A stretch of 64,000 nt of DNA, taken from the NCBI GenBank assembly GCA_019448385.1, contig JAGTXO010000011.1, forward strand, positions 648,001-712,000, written 5' to 3'. The stretch is from Diacronema lutheri (taxonomy: Eukaryota; Haptophyta; Pavlovophyceae; Pavlovales; Pavlovaceae). Position 1 is the stretch's first letter; each line of letters opens with the position of its first letter. Shown here piece by piece: positions 48,601-56,800 of the stretch. The notes below the pieces were generated by a model. It saw nothing but the letters and a program-made list of their open reading frames with translations. It ran no database searches and was not told the DNA's origin. Position numbers and translations under genes: made by a program.

Positions 48601-49418
48601 CGGGCGTGAAGAGCGGGCGTGTGGCGGTATACGCCGATTCGAACTGTGCCGACGACGACCGCGCGGTCGGTGAGCCGTGCTGGGGCCTCGTCGAGCAGCT
48701 CGTGCGCTTCGCGGCGAGCGGCGAGCTGAGCGAGGCACTCCGCGAAGCAACGGCCATCGTGCCGCGCGGCGGGTTCGATGGCGGCGTCGACGAGCACGGG
48801 CGGTCGTTGTGTGAGCCCGTAACTGCCGAGACTCCGGGCGGCGCGCTGCTCGACGCGCAGGCCGCCGGCCTGCCGGGAAACGACGGCAAAGTGCCGCGCA
48901 CGGGCCTGCCGCCGCTCGCGCCTCTGTCGCGAACAGCGGACGCGCTGCGCGCGTGCGCGCTCAACGCGCACGGCTACGCGCCTGTCCGGCGCGTGGTCTG
49001 GGCGCCGATGCGAGTCCGGCGCGCGCCGGACGGCGACGAGCCGCTGGCGGGCGCGCCACGAGGCGCGGGCGGTGCGCGAGCGAGCGAGAGCGCGGCGGGT
49101 GGCGCGCGCTCGGAGCGCCGGTCGACCGGCGCGGACGGCGCGCGCGCGCGCAGCACGGAGGCGCATGGTGCGGAGGTGCGGTTGCCCCCGCACCGAACGC
49201 TGCAGAGCGCACCGGCGGGAGTTAACTCGCCACGTGCCGAGCTGCTGCTGCTACCGGGCGTTGGTCTCCTCCTCATTCTCGCCGCGCTCGTGTCGCACCG
49301 CCTCGCCCTGGGGCGTTGCGCGCGTGGCTCGGGCCGCAAGCGCGCGCCGCGCGCGCCGCCCGCAAAGGGCGGCAGCGTCGGCGTGCTGAGCGTGCACGCG
49401 CAAGCCGTCGAGGCGTGA
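45672..49418 (+). CDS. MBTPS1: site-1 protease (SKI-1/MBTPS1)-like subtilase
   Basis: 1,248 aa from the ATG at 45672. Family S8 subtilase with a complete triad: Asp156 in HVAIFDTGLS, His187 in GHGTFMAG, Ser352 in GTSVSCPVVA, plus the oxyanion Asn276 in SGIGNSGPLWG. The segments NLSMGGPDF, NPADQPSVVGVG and ARWSSRGG and the prodomain (VVVFTGADELATLRGVAAAA, DWQYAFVPQP) match MBTPS1, not bacterial subtilisins. A long lumenal region follows, then one C-terminal span (LLLLPGVGLLLILAALV) and a basic tail. S1P cleaves membrane-bound transcription factors (SREBP, ATF6, plant bZIP28) and other proteins in the Golgi. Similarity starts at the very first residues, so the roughly 40-residue signal-peptide part is missing from this frame. 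Arg-Ser-Gly repeats at about 48,230-48,290 are unusual. Confidence 0.85.
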   Translation: MRVPPELVVVFTGADELATLRGVAAAALRELDWQYAFVPQPFDARVGPERSDLLVVRLEDRAADGACCAERGAPSDLSSALKRAEALLLRAPRVSLVAPQRVHSALRGERRPLAAGGWTPPQPPTGPMAQVVDALGVRALWSVGIRGAGVHVAIFDTGLSVGQPCLAHVVSKTDWTGDGELTDRVGHGTFMAGAIGNTCGCLGLAPDVRLHIYRVFNSRAESKTAWLVKALAHAVESGVHLINLSMGGPDFSDELFTRAVDDAVGRGVIVASGIGNSGPLWGTSLNPADQPSVVGVGSLAATPGGIARWSSRGGTKQEVPDGPGRAKPDVLTVGAYWAAKQGGGCQFQWGTSVSCPVVAATLALVLSALPAEQRARINPGAAHQLLLEAARPIGNSSVYESGAGALDIAGTLERARAYVPHASAFPHELDLCATQCSRALADPDARTPTKRGRADGAGGASAVGGERASQWPLCTQPVHALGSFVDFNLTLLSGVSARSALRKPPSWRPARRAHEQLLRFDYEASASAALWPYGGGIGVRVRATAAAADFSGCVEGTLVFELAPDGGALAPAVRRAGRADTSVVRVRARVRVRPAPPRSMRLLFDLGHSLLYPRVEVPSDDNLHGSGGGYGMFDWLGDSPLTNYAGLFAELGRRGFDVDTTTEPLTRFNASHYGALVLCDPEDFFTDDEVLKIGADVSVRGLGLVVLADWHDVPLQRSLGAPVGGSNVPALNALLGPLGLALGGVARTGTVRVPGGGAAGGNAPPAGDGARGERSEGGDGGKGDALAFASGSCIARAPAGARLLSGDLRRDAAVLRVVDTAARAREREREPGRDVERGPDRASGGGPKGSTKARSGSRSGSRSGSRSGSRALSAGVSSAGLNRTSRAPALLAVAETHVRARQPWDASAEGLGGGGAAARARRALGGADATVVPSMVAHARRASLGAVERVAVLALAQPASDEGGRRGVVERARRVNSGVKSGRVAVYADSNCADDDRAVGEPCWGLVEQLVRFAASGELSEALREATAIVPRGGFDGGVDEHGRSLCEPVTAETPGGALLDAQAAGLPGNDGKVPRTGLPPLAPLSRTADALRACALNAHGYAPVRRVVWAPMRVRRAPDGDEPLAGAPRGAGGARASESAAGGARSERRSTGADGARARSTEAHGAEVRLPPHRTLQSAPAGVNSPRAELLLLPGVGLLLILAALVSHRLALGRCARGSGRKRAPRAPPAKGGSVGVLSVHAQAVEA

Positions 49419-49588
49419 CGGCATGGCGCGCTGCGTCACGGCCCGTGCGCGCGCTCGCGCGCGCGCCAGGCGTGGTCTCAGAGTCGCTTGGCCCTGAGGC
49501 TGGGCGCCTGGGCACCGGCGTCACCGAATCGGAACCGACTCAGATCTGAGTCAGAGACACTCCTGACCGCATCTGCCGAACGAGGGTC

Positions 49589-50254
49589 ATGGCGTCCGAA
49601 CTTGACGGCGCCCTTGCGCGCTTACGGGCGGGGCGCCAGCCCCCTCGGGAGCCCGCGTGGCAGGCCGACGTGGGGCGTGAGCAGCGCATGCACGATGAGC
49701 TTTCCCGCCTCGACATCGCGAACCGCGAGCTCCAGCAAGAGCTTGACGCCGCTCGCCGTACGGCTGAGGCCGCGCGCAGTGCGTGCGCCGCAGCGCAGGA
49801 CGAGCAGGCAACGGCCGTGAACCATGCGCTGCGTGCGGACCAGCGGGCGGTATCATTGGCGGTTGCGCTGGAGAACGAGCGCGGGCGCGCGGACCGCGCC
49901 GAGGCGCTCGCGCACGCGCTCGAGCTCGAGCTCCGAAAGGCGCGTCGCTCAGCCCTTGACAACGACCGCCTCGCCGCCGAGCTCAGGGCCGTGGAGGGCC
50001 GCGCGATTCGGGAGCGACAGCAGGCCGAGCTCAACGTGCGCCTCCTCTACGAGGAGCAGGAAGCACGGGCGCGCGCCGACGCTGAGCGCGAGCGGCTCGC
50101 ACATCGCGTGCTGCAGCTCGACGACGACGTAGCACGGCTCGCGCGCGCGGCGACTGCCGCGAGCGCGTACCCGGCCGCGTGGGCAACGCCAGCCCAGGGC
50201 GTGCCGTACTTTGCCGGGCCTGACGTGAGCCTGCCGCTCAACCCCTTTGCATAG
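49589..50254 (+). CDS. coiled-coil protein of unknown function
   Basis: 221 aa. Residues about 25-185 form a long heptad-patterned helix rich in Ala, Glu, Arg, Leu and Gln (RELQQELDAARRTAEAARS, ELRAVEGRAIRERQQAELN, RARADAERERLAHRVLQLDD). The ending AWATPAQGVPYFAGPDVSLP is short, non-helical and aromatic. There is no signal peptide or membrane span. It resembles structural proteins of centrioles, flagella or vesicle tethers but is not assigned. It follows the site-1 protease gene on the same strand by 170 bp. Confidence 0.65.
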   Translation: MASELDGALARLRAGRQPPREPAWQADVGREQRMHDELSRLDIANRELQQELDAARRTAEAARSACAAAQDEQATAVNHALRADQRAVSLAVALENERGRADRAEALAHALELELRKARRSALDNDRLAAELRAVEGRAIRERQQAELNVRLLYEEQEARARADAERERLAHRVLQLDDDVARLARAATAASAYPAAWATPAQGVPYFAGPDVSLPLNPFA

Positions 50255-50461
50255 CTTGAGACGGGCGCGGGGGGGGGGATGCGGCGATGTGATTCGGATG
50301 CAAAGTCGAGCGCGAAGTCAGGTTGGGCGACCACAATGTTTGGCATTGTTTGCTGTCGACGACTACGCGGTGAACGACAGGACGCTCCGTCTTCCTCGCT
50401 CGGGACACGTCCGCCTAGCGAGCCGGCTCGGGCGACAGCGAGCGCCTGCAGTCAGCGCTCG

Positions 50462-50962
50462 TCATCCCTTGCCAATCGCCTTTGCGCCCTTGAGCAAGTC
50501 AAAGCGCCACTGCAGGTTTGAAATCTGGACGGGCTGGCCAAGCTGGTCGCAGTAATCCGCCCACATTGTTGGGTCCTCGGACAGGTCGACGTCGTCAAAC
50601 ACCTTGCCTCCGGCGGACACGACCTCGTAGCCGTCGGTTGGGTGCCATGCGATCGGCTCGATCCCGCGGCACTCGAACGCGACGATTGGCACCCACTCGT
50701 CGTCGGGCGTCAGGGCCTTGACGAGCCCCTTCACTTCGACGACGCTCATCGAGTGTTCCCGGGAGCCCTCCTTGATGACGAGGTTGGCGTGGCCTTTGCT
50801 CCCCTTGAGCTCGAGCTGCTCGTCCGGGTCGAGCATCACCTTCTCGCGCAGCTCGCCGCCTGAGCTGTTCTGGATGTCGAGGCACCAGAGGTGGCCCTCG
50901 GGCGGACGGAAACTCGCCACGTTCTCAAGCTCCGCCTTCACGTAGAGCGCGATGATCGGCAT
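50462..50962 (-). CDS. DUF866 (CXXC zinc-binding, CZIB-like) protein lacking the zinc cysteines
   Basis: 166 aa from the ATG at 50962 (human CZIB about 160). The fold signature runs through the whole protein: IIALYVKAELENVASFRPPE, ELKGSKGHANLVIKEGSREH, WVPIVAFECRGIEPIAWHPT, KVFDDVDLSEDPTMWADYC, VQISNLQWRFDLLKG. In the family two CxxC pairs (as in CGNCGE and KCKLCAREN) hold one zinc. Here the corresponding places read NSSGGE and IKEGSREHS, with no cysteine, so zinc binding in the usual way is not possible. The rest is well conserved, which suggests the protein is still functional. The family has no established biochemical role. It is divergent from the BSD gene with 62 bp between ATGs. Confidence 0.85.
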   Translation of the reverse strand: MPIIALYVKAELENVASFRPPEGHLWCLDIQNSSGGELREKVMLDPDEQLELKGSKGHANLVIKEGSREHSMSVVEVKGLVKALTPDDEWVPIVAFECRGIEPIAWHPTDGYEVVSAGGKVFDDVDLSEDPTMWADYCDQLGQPVQISNLQWRFDLLKGAKAIGKG

Positions 50963-51024
50963 CGCCGGACGCACGATGGCGGCGGCGGACAAAGTTCACA
51001 TTCGCGCGCCTGACCAGACGCGAG
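50963..51024. promoter_or_regulatory. bidirectional intergenic region DUF866 / BSD gene
   Basis: 62 bp between divergent ATGs, so promoter and 5' UTR sequences are shared or overlapping. No motif is claimed. Confidence 0.35.
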
Positions 51025-52440
51025 ATGGGCTCCCAGCAATCGGCCGCGATCGACACGGCGGACGCGGAGGAGGTGGGGCTCCGCCTTGCAGCGGCGCTGC
51101 GCGCGCGCTGGTTTGGCGCGACGGACGAGTCGGCTCATATGAAGGCTGAGCTGCTCGCGGACACGACGCTCTGCTCCGTGCGCAACAGCCTACTTGACAT
51201 CTCGTCGGCCTGCGTGCCCGACTTTTTGTCGGCGTCGTCGGGAACGCCCGCACGACGCGAGCTGACCGACGCGTTCTGGGAGTTCGACGCCTTCAAGCCG
51301 TACGCGCTCGCTGCCGTCAAGGCCGACCCGTCGCTCAGCAAGCTTTCGTACAAGGCGGTACCCAAGCACACGACGGAGTCGGAGTTCTGGCGGCTCTACT
51401 TCGTGCTCGCGTACGCCGCCCTCGCCGAGAGCATGGCGGACGCGGCGCAGGCGCACAGCCCAAAGGGTAAGACGCGACGGCTCTCCACGATGACCTCGCC
51501 CAAGCGCCTTGCGCCGCTCTCGCTGCCGCGCGGGAACTCGCTCTTCCTCCGGCAGGAACCGTGGGCACGAGTCGGCGGCGAGATTCTTTGGCTCCTATCA
51601 GATGAGTCGCAGCATTTGCTGCAGGGCAAGCTGTACGGCGGTGCGGGTCTGACCGAGGGCCCGCAGCCGGGCGTCGCCGCCTTCGCCTTCACCACGCCCA
51701 CCGCCGTTTTCGAGCTCGGCGCGCCCGCCGCGCTCGACGCCAGCGCCAACGACGAGGCCTCCGGACCGCCGTCGTCGTCGTCCGGCGGCACCGGTGAGTG
51801 GGCCGTTTGCTGCTGGTTCCTCGCGACGGAGGAGAGCACGCATGGCCTGCGCTGCCTCGCGTGCGCCGACGGTACGGAGCAGCTCGTCTGCCTGCGCGAG
51901 GGCGAGCTCGGGCTGCACACCGGCCGAACTGGCTTCCTTTCATGCGGGTTCCCCATTGGCGCTCTGGCGAACGGCTGGTACCACCTCGCGGCCGTTGGGC
52001 TGCGCGGCAAGACGACTTTCTCGCTCAACGGCGAGGCCGTCGGCATGGTCGACGCGCAGTGCGTCGCACCGCTGCGCTTCGTCGGCAACACGCCGCAGGT
52101 CTTCGGCACGCCGTCGCAGCCGTTCGGCATCGTCGCGGACGTGCGTGCCTACTGCCGGGCTATCGACGAGGCCGAGATCGTCGCGCTCGCGCGGATGGTG
52201 CCCGAGGCGAACCGGCCGAGCGTGCCGACGAACGAGGCGCTTCGCGCCTTCGCGCGCAAGCGCGCCGTCGAGCTTGCGCGCCAAAAGCTCGAGCTGGCCG
52301 CCGACATGATCGCGAGCGCCGACGTCGCTCTCGGCCCAAGCCTCGTGCCGTCCGTGCGGCGCTCGTACGACTTGGGCGCGATGCGCGAGCAGCTTCTCCT
52401 CCTCTCCAGCGCCATGGACGGCGACGCGGCCCAGCGCTAG
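51025..52440 (+). CDS. BSD-domain protein with LamG/ConA-like domain and N-myristoylation signal
   Basis: 471 aa. It begins MGSQQSAA, fitting the N-myristoylation consensus (Gly2, Ser6), so membrane association is likely. Residues about 82-131 form a BSD domain: AFWEFDAFKPYALAAVKADP through VPKHTTESEFWRLYF, with the invariant FW pair. Residues about 195-390 look like a concanavalin/LamG-like jelly roll: GEWAVCCWFLATEES, TGFLSCGFPIGALANGWYHL, TTFSLNGEAVGMVDA, GIVADVRAYCRAIDEAEI, typical of laminin-G-like folds (xxWYHLAxV...xLNGxxV). The C-terminal 70 residues are helical and end without a special signal. BSD domains occur in TFIIH p62, synapse-associated proteins and DOS2-like proteins; this combination is not one I recognise, and a peripheral membrane trafficking role is a guess. 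Confidence 0.75.
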   Translation: MGSQQSAAIDTADAEEVGLRLAAALRARWFGATDESAHMKAELLADTTLCSVRNSLLDISSACVPDFLSASSGTPARRELTDAFWEFDAFKPYALAAVKADPSLSKLSYKAVPKHTTESEFWRLYFVLAYAALAESMADAAQAHSPKGKTRRLSTMTSPKRLAPLSLPRGNSLFLRQEPWARVGGEILWLLSDESQHLLQGKLYGGAGLTEGPQPGVAAFAFTTPTAVFELGAPAALDASANDEASGPPSSSSGGTGEWAVCCWFLATEESTHGLRCLACADGTEQLVCLREGELGLHTGRTGFLSCGFPIGALANGWYHLAAVGLRGKTTFSLNGEAVGMVDAQCVAPLRFVGNTPQVFGTPSQPFGIVADVRAYCRAIDEAEIVALARMVPEANRPSVPTNEALRAFARKRAVELARQKLELAADMIASADVALGPSLVPSVRRSYDLGAMREQLLLLSSAMDGDAAQR

Positions 52441-52852
52441 GTCTGAGGCTCGTCAGACGTCAGGTTGCCAGTTGGCAGCTGCCCTTCAAAGCGGTCCGGG
52501 CTTGTCCGGACAGCTGCTGTCCTGTGCAGTGTCCTCGCACCCACCGATTCCCAGGTGTGGGGCAATCGCCATTGGGACAGCCGACTCGGCGCGACTCCAA
52601 CGTGTCAAGAGGAGTGTTGGCCTCCGACCCCACGCGCCAAGGGCACGCACGCATGCTGCGTGCGCGGCGCGCGCGGCCAGCACTGCTTACCTGCCGTTGC
52701 ATCACGAAGTGGCCCACCTGGATTTGGACTCAAAGTTCAGTGTGGCAGACATCTGCAGCGCCTGTCACTGTGGCGAGATGAAGGCGGCATGCGTGGCAAC
52801 GCACGACGTTTGGGCAGCGGCAGGCCTGGCGCGCGCTGTCCGTGGCGATATG

Positions 52853-52856
<4 letters not shown>

Positions 52857-52888
<32 letters not shown>
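52857..52888 (+). repeat. poly(G) tract of 32 bases
   Basis: Uninterrupted 32 G, followed by broken G-rich sequence to about 52,917. Length in the real genome may differ because such runs are hard to sequence. Confidence 0.85.
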
Positions 52889-53355
52889 CGAGGGGGGAAG
52901 GGGGGGAGAAGGGGGGCACACGGCGCATGGCGGCATGAAGTATGGACGCCAGGCGAGCCAGCCCCATTCACAAAGCAGCGAGGGGCGGAGAAAAGGTAGG
53001 ACGGACGGACGAATAGGGACGACAGGCGCCAATCGCAGAGGGCAAGCGCGGGCGCATGCCAACGGTCAGCAGCGCGCAGGGCCGGGTGCGTGCACGGCGC
53101 TGCTCACGCACGCGCGGCGCCGCGCAAGGCGCACGTGGATGCGTGCTGCTTGTGGAGAGGGAAAGGAGGGGGCGAGGAAGGGGGGTGGGGGTAGGGAGGG
53201 GGGGAGGGCGGGGCTGTCCACGGCATCGACCGCAGGGCTCGCGCTGCGCGTCGGCGGTGCACGCAAGCGCCGCCAAGGGCGCACGCCGCTATCGCGGCTG
53301 GCCGACATCTCGCTGAGTCGAGGAAAACCGGTCGCTAACCGCGCACCTCGCGCTT

Positions 53356-53394
53356 GAGCGCGCCGGCGGCGACGAGCGCGGCGGTGGCGCACAG
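53356..53394 (+). repeat. 39-bp exact copy of part of the polycystin-like coding region
   Basis: Identical over 39 bases to 32903-32941, which codes for part of a membrane span of the GPS/polycystin-like protein (on the minus strand). The copy ends at CGCACAG in both places and its flanks are unrelated. Confidence 0.8.
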
Positions 53395-53412
53395 TTGAGA
53401 GCGCGCCAGCGG

Positions 53413-53473
53413 CGACGGTTGGTGAGCAGCCGCCGCCATCGTTATGATCGGCCATGCCTGCGATGGCTCCTCG
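53413..53473 (-). repeat. about 60-bp inverted copy of a segment in the ZFC3H1-like gene
   Basis: The reverse complement matches 56352-56411 at about 55 of 60 positions with one single-base gap, centred on AACGATGGCGGCGGCTGCTC. It begins only 18 bp after the 39-bp polycystin-derived copy, making a small mosaic of host-like fragments. Confidence 0.75.
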
Positions 53474-53510
53474 ACTTTGCGCCACCGCCCACGCGCGCAA
53501 AGCCGAGCGG

Positions 53511-53684
53511 GTGCGGGGCGCCGGACAAGTGTGAGCCGGGTCGTTGTTACCAAAGTGCGCCGTTGCCGGATCGTTCTGACCAAACGTGCGTGCGGGGCGC
53601 CGGACAAGTGTGAGCCGGATCGTTGTTACCAAAGTGCGCCGTTGCCGGATCGTTCTGACCAAACGTGCGTGCGAGGCGCCGGAC
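53511..53684 (+). repeat. 79-bp tandem repeat, about 2.2 copies
   Basis: Units start at 53511, 53590 and 53669 (GTGCGGGGCGCCGGACAAGT). Each unit contains two similar halves: GCCGGATCGTTGTTACCAAA and GCCGGATCGTTCTGACCAAA, so the 79-bp unit itself arose by duplication of a unit of about 39 bp. Copies 1 and 2 differ by about one base. Confidence 0.85.
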
Positions 53685-53739
53685 GACGTGCGCGCCACGT
53701 TGCCGGAGCGCGTCATCTGCGCCGTGCGCGCCGAGCCTT

Positions 53740-53835
53740 GTACGCGCGCGTCACGCGGAGCGTCACGCACGCGTCACGCGGAGCGTCACGCACGCGTCAC
53801 GCGGAGCGTTACGCGAAGCGTTACGCGGAGCACGC
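53740..53835 (+). repeat. 23-bp tandem repeat with degenerate end
   Basis: GCGTCACGCGGAGCGTCACG plus three bases repeated about twice, then GCGTTACGCGAAGCGTTACG variants, ending at the 3' end of the ZFC3H1-like gene. Hairpin-rich and close to the likely 3' end of that transcript. Confidence 0.75.
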
Positions 53836-53850
53836 CCTGCGCGCGAGATC

Positions 53851-56800
53851 TCAGGCGCGCGCGCGCTGCAGCGCCGCTGCGGCAGACGCGGCGGCGAGGG
53901 CGCGCATCCGCAGCTCGCTCTCGAGCTGGCTTGGCCGGCTTGTAACGTCGCGTAACGGCGCGTCCCCGTGCGCGCGCACACGCCTCGACGCCGCGCCGTC
54001 CGCAGCGCGGGCAGGCGGTGCGCGCAGGCGCGCACACGCCTCAAGGCGGTCGGACGCGCGCGCGAGGTCGGCGTCGGCGGGGAAGAGCGCGCGGCCGGCG
54101 CGCAGGGCGCAGCGAGCGAGCGCGGGCTGCGAGAGCGCCGCCGCGAGCCAACCGGCCGCCGCCCATAGCCGCGGGTCGAGCGCGGGCGCGGCGTGCAGCG
54201 CGCACGCGACGACGGCCGCCGCGTCGTCCGCGCGGCCGGCACGCCACGCCTCGCCCGCCGTGCGCAACACGAAAGGCGCCGAGCGCAGCGCGGCCGCGCG
54301 CGCGAGCTCGAACAGCCGCGCTGGCGCGCCCGGCGCGCCCGCGCGCGCCCGGCTGGCGCGCGAGGCGACCGCCGCGTCGCCGAGGCGGTCGCACGCGGGC
54401 GCGGCCGCGCAGAGCGCGTCGAGCACGGCGTCGGGCGACGCGGGCGCGAGGTGCTCGGCCAGCGCGCCGTCGCGCTCCGTGGCGAGGGCGAGAATGAGTC
54501 CGGGCAGGGCGCCGTGCGCGCACATGTCCGGGTCAGCGAGCGCGCGCTCTGCGGCGGCGAGTTCGCGCGGCTGCTGCGAAGGGGCGTGCGGCTGCGCGCT
54601 CGCGGCGGCACGACCGCCATTGTTGGCGCCTGCGCCGTGTGCGGGCGGCGGCTCCGTCACGATCGCACATAGCTCGATCTCGCGCGCCCAGAGTAACTGA
54701 CGGGTGTGCGCGGTGCGCGCAGCGGAGCGCGCGGCGTCGAAGGCGCCCGAAAGCTGCTCGTACGGCGCGGCGTGCACGAGGCACGCCCACAAGCCACGGT
54801 TGGCCATCGCCCACGCCGCCTCCTCGCCGTCGGGTGGCGCGGCTAGCGCGTCCCCGCCCACCGCGTGCGCGGCGGCCGCGCTGACGGGCGCCCCTTCGCC
54901 ACCGGGCGCTCCGCCTGCCTCTGAGCCCGTACCGCCGCCGCCCGCGGCGCCCGTGCGCTCGGCGATGGCGATGGCGGCGGGCAGCATCGCGTCGTAAAGC
55001 ACGTTCACAGCCTGCGCGCGCGCCGCGAGGCCCGGCGCAAGCCCGTCGTCTCCGTGCCGCTCGTCGGCGTGGCGCGCGACGGCCGGCGCCGGCGCCGGCG
55101 CGCCGCCGCACGCGCCCATCGGCCGCGCGGTCAGCGGCGCCAAAGCGCCCGCCGCGTCCGCGCCGCGCTCAGCGGGCGCGCCGCTCGCTCCGCCCGCCTC
55201 GTCGTGCGCAGCGTCGGCGCCACCGTCAAGCTCGTCTTCGCCTTCGCCATCGTCGGCGGCATCGGCGCCCGCGGCCATCGCGAGCGGGTCGAGCGCGCCG
55301 ATGCCGCCACGCGCGCGCAGACCCAGACACGCGATGGCGTGCGACCAGCGCTGGCCGCTCGGCGGCGCACGAGCGCCTTCGCCCGAGCGCGCGCGAGACG
55401 CCGCGGCGACGAGCGAGGCGAGCAGCGCGTCAGCTGCCTCTGGCCGCCCGTCCGCCTCCTCGATCGCCGCGGCAAGGTGCCAGAGGGGCGCGCCCACCCA
55501 TTCGGGCGTGAGCGCGCATACATCCGCGCCGCGCGCGCCGCCGTCGGCGCGCGCGCTCGCCACGGCCGCTGCGGCGATGAGCTCGCGGCACATGACGCGG
55601 CCGGCCGCGACGCCGCCGAGCGCGCACTCCACCTCCGTCGCCTCGAGCGCGAGCTCCACCCAGCTCGGCAGGCTGCCCGCGCGCATCGCCGCCTCGAGCG
55701 CTGCCGCGCGAATTCGACGAATGGGGGCGGAGCGCCGCGCGAGGGCACGGCCGCCCGTTACGGCCCAGCCGAGCGGCGGGCGCGCAGTGGGTAGCGCGCC
55801 TGGTGGCGTCGCGCGCACGACCGACAGGGTCGCGCGCACGTTGCTAAACGCCGCGAGCTCGAACGCCGCGTGCCACAGCCATTGCTGCAGCTGTGCCGAA
55901 AGGCGGATCGCTGCGCCGGCGGGCTGCGCGGCCGGCTCGCGTTCGGACACGCGCGCGCCTTCCGCCGCCGTGCCCGAGCCGAGGAGCGCATCGCCGCCGG
56001 CGTCGGGCAGCTGCGCGCACGGCAGGGCGAGCGCCGCCGCTGCGGCCGGCACGCGCGACTCGACGCGCGCCATGGCGAAGGGCAGTCCGGCCGGCAGAGG
56101 CGCGGCCGGTCCGGACTGCACAGGCGCGGCCGGTCCGGACTGCACAGGCGCGGCCGGTCCGGACTGCACAGGCAGCGGCTGCGCAGCGCTGGGCTCGTGG
56201 GGCCACGCCGGCGCCGGCCAAGCCGGCGCCGGCCACGCAGGCGCCGGCGACGCTGGCGCCGGCCATGCGGGCGCCGGCCATGCTCGCGCGGGCACCAGCC
56301 ACGCGTCGCTCGGTGCAGCCGCTGCCGGAGCGCACGTGCGCGCGCGCGCAACGGGAGCCATCGCAGAAATGGCCGGTAATAACGATGGCGGCGGCTGCTC
56401 GCCAACCGTCGTCGGCGGCTCGCCAACCGTCGTCGGCGGCATGCGCGCAGCAGCGGCCGCAGGCGCCGCTCGCCTCCTGCGCGACGCGGCAGGGCTGCCG
56501 TGCTCGTGCGCGCGCTTGGCCGCACGCCGCGGCTCGCGCGCGCCGTCGTCGGCTTCGTCGGCTTCGTGGCGAGCGCTGCTGCCGCTGCCGTCAAGCCACG
56601 GCCGGCTCGCGCCCGCACCGCGCGCGCACGCGGCGCGAGCGGCGGTTGCCGGCTGATTTGGCACGAGCGGCTCGAACGACGAGCTGCCGTCGCTGCTACT
56701 GCCGCTGCTGCTCGAGCGGGCGCCGCCGACCAAGCGCACGCCGGTGGCCGCCGCACGCCAAGAAGCTCCGTAGCGCGGCGAGCCGCGCACGGAGGCCCCG

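Larger units (their letters stand above)
52441..53850. other. 1.4-kb non-coding island rich in simple and tandem repeats
   Basis: The largest gene-free stretch of the window. It contains a 32-base G run, G-rich low-complexity sequence (about 52,890-52,920 and 53,160-53,215), short segments matching coding regions elsewhere in the window, a 79-bp tandem repeat and a 23-bp tandem repeat. Open frames exist only because of the composition. It separates two convergent genes. Confidence 0.7.

Noticed and set aside
52472-53357. Plus-strand frames around the poly(G) run that could be small genes
   Set aside because: Polyglycine from the G run plus short neighbouring sequence without any conserved pattern; no start context or splice sites that improve them.
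53444-54700. Plus-strand Arg/Ala/Ser-rich frame of 418 residues over the tandem repeats
   Set aside because: Antisense to the end of the ZFC3H1-like gene and built from the 79-bp and 23-bp repeats.
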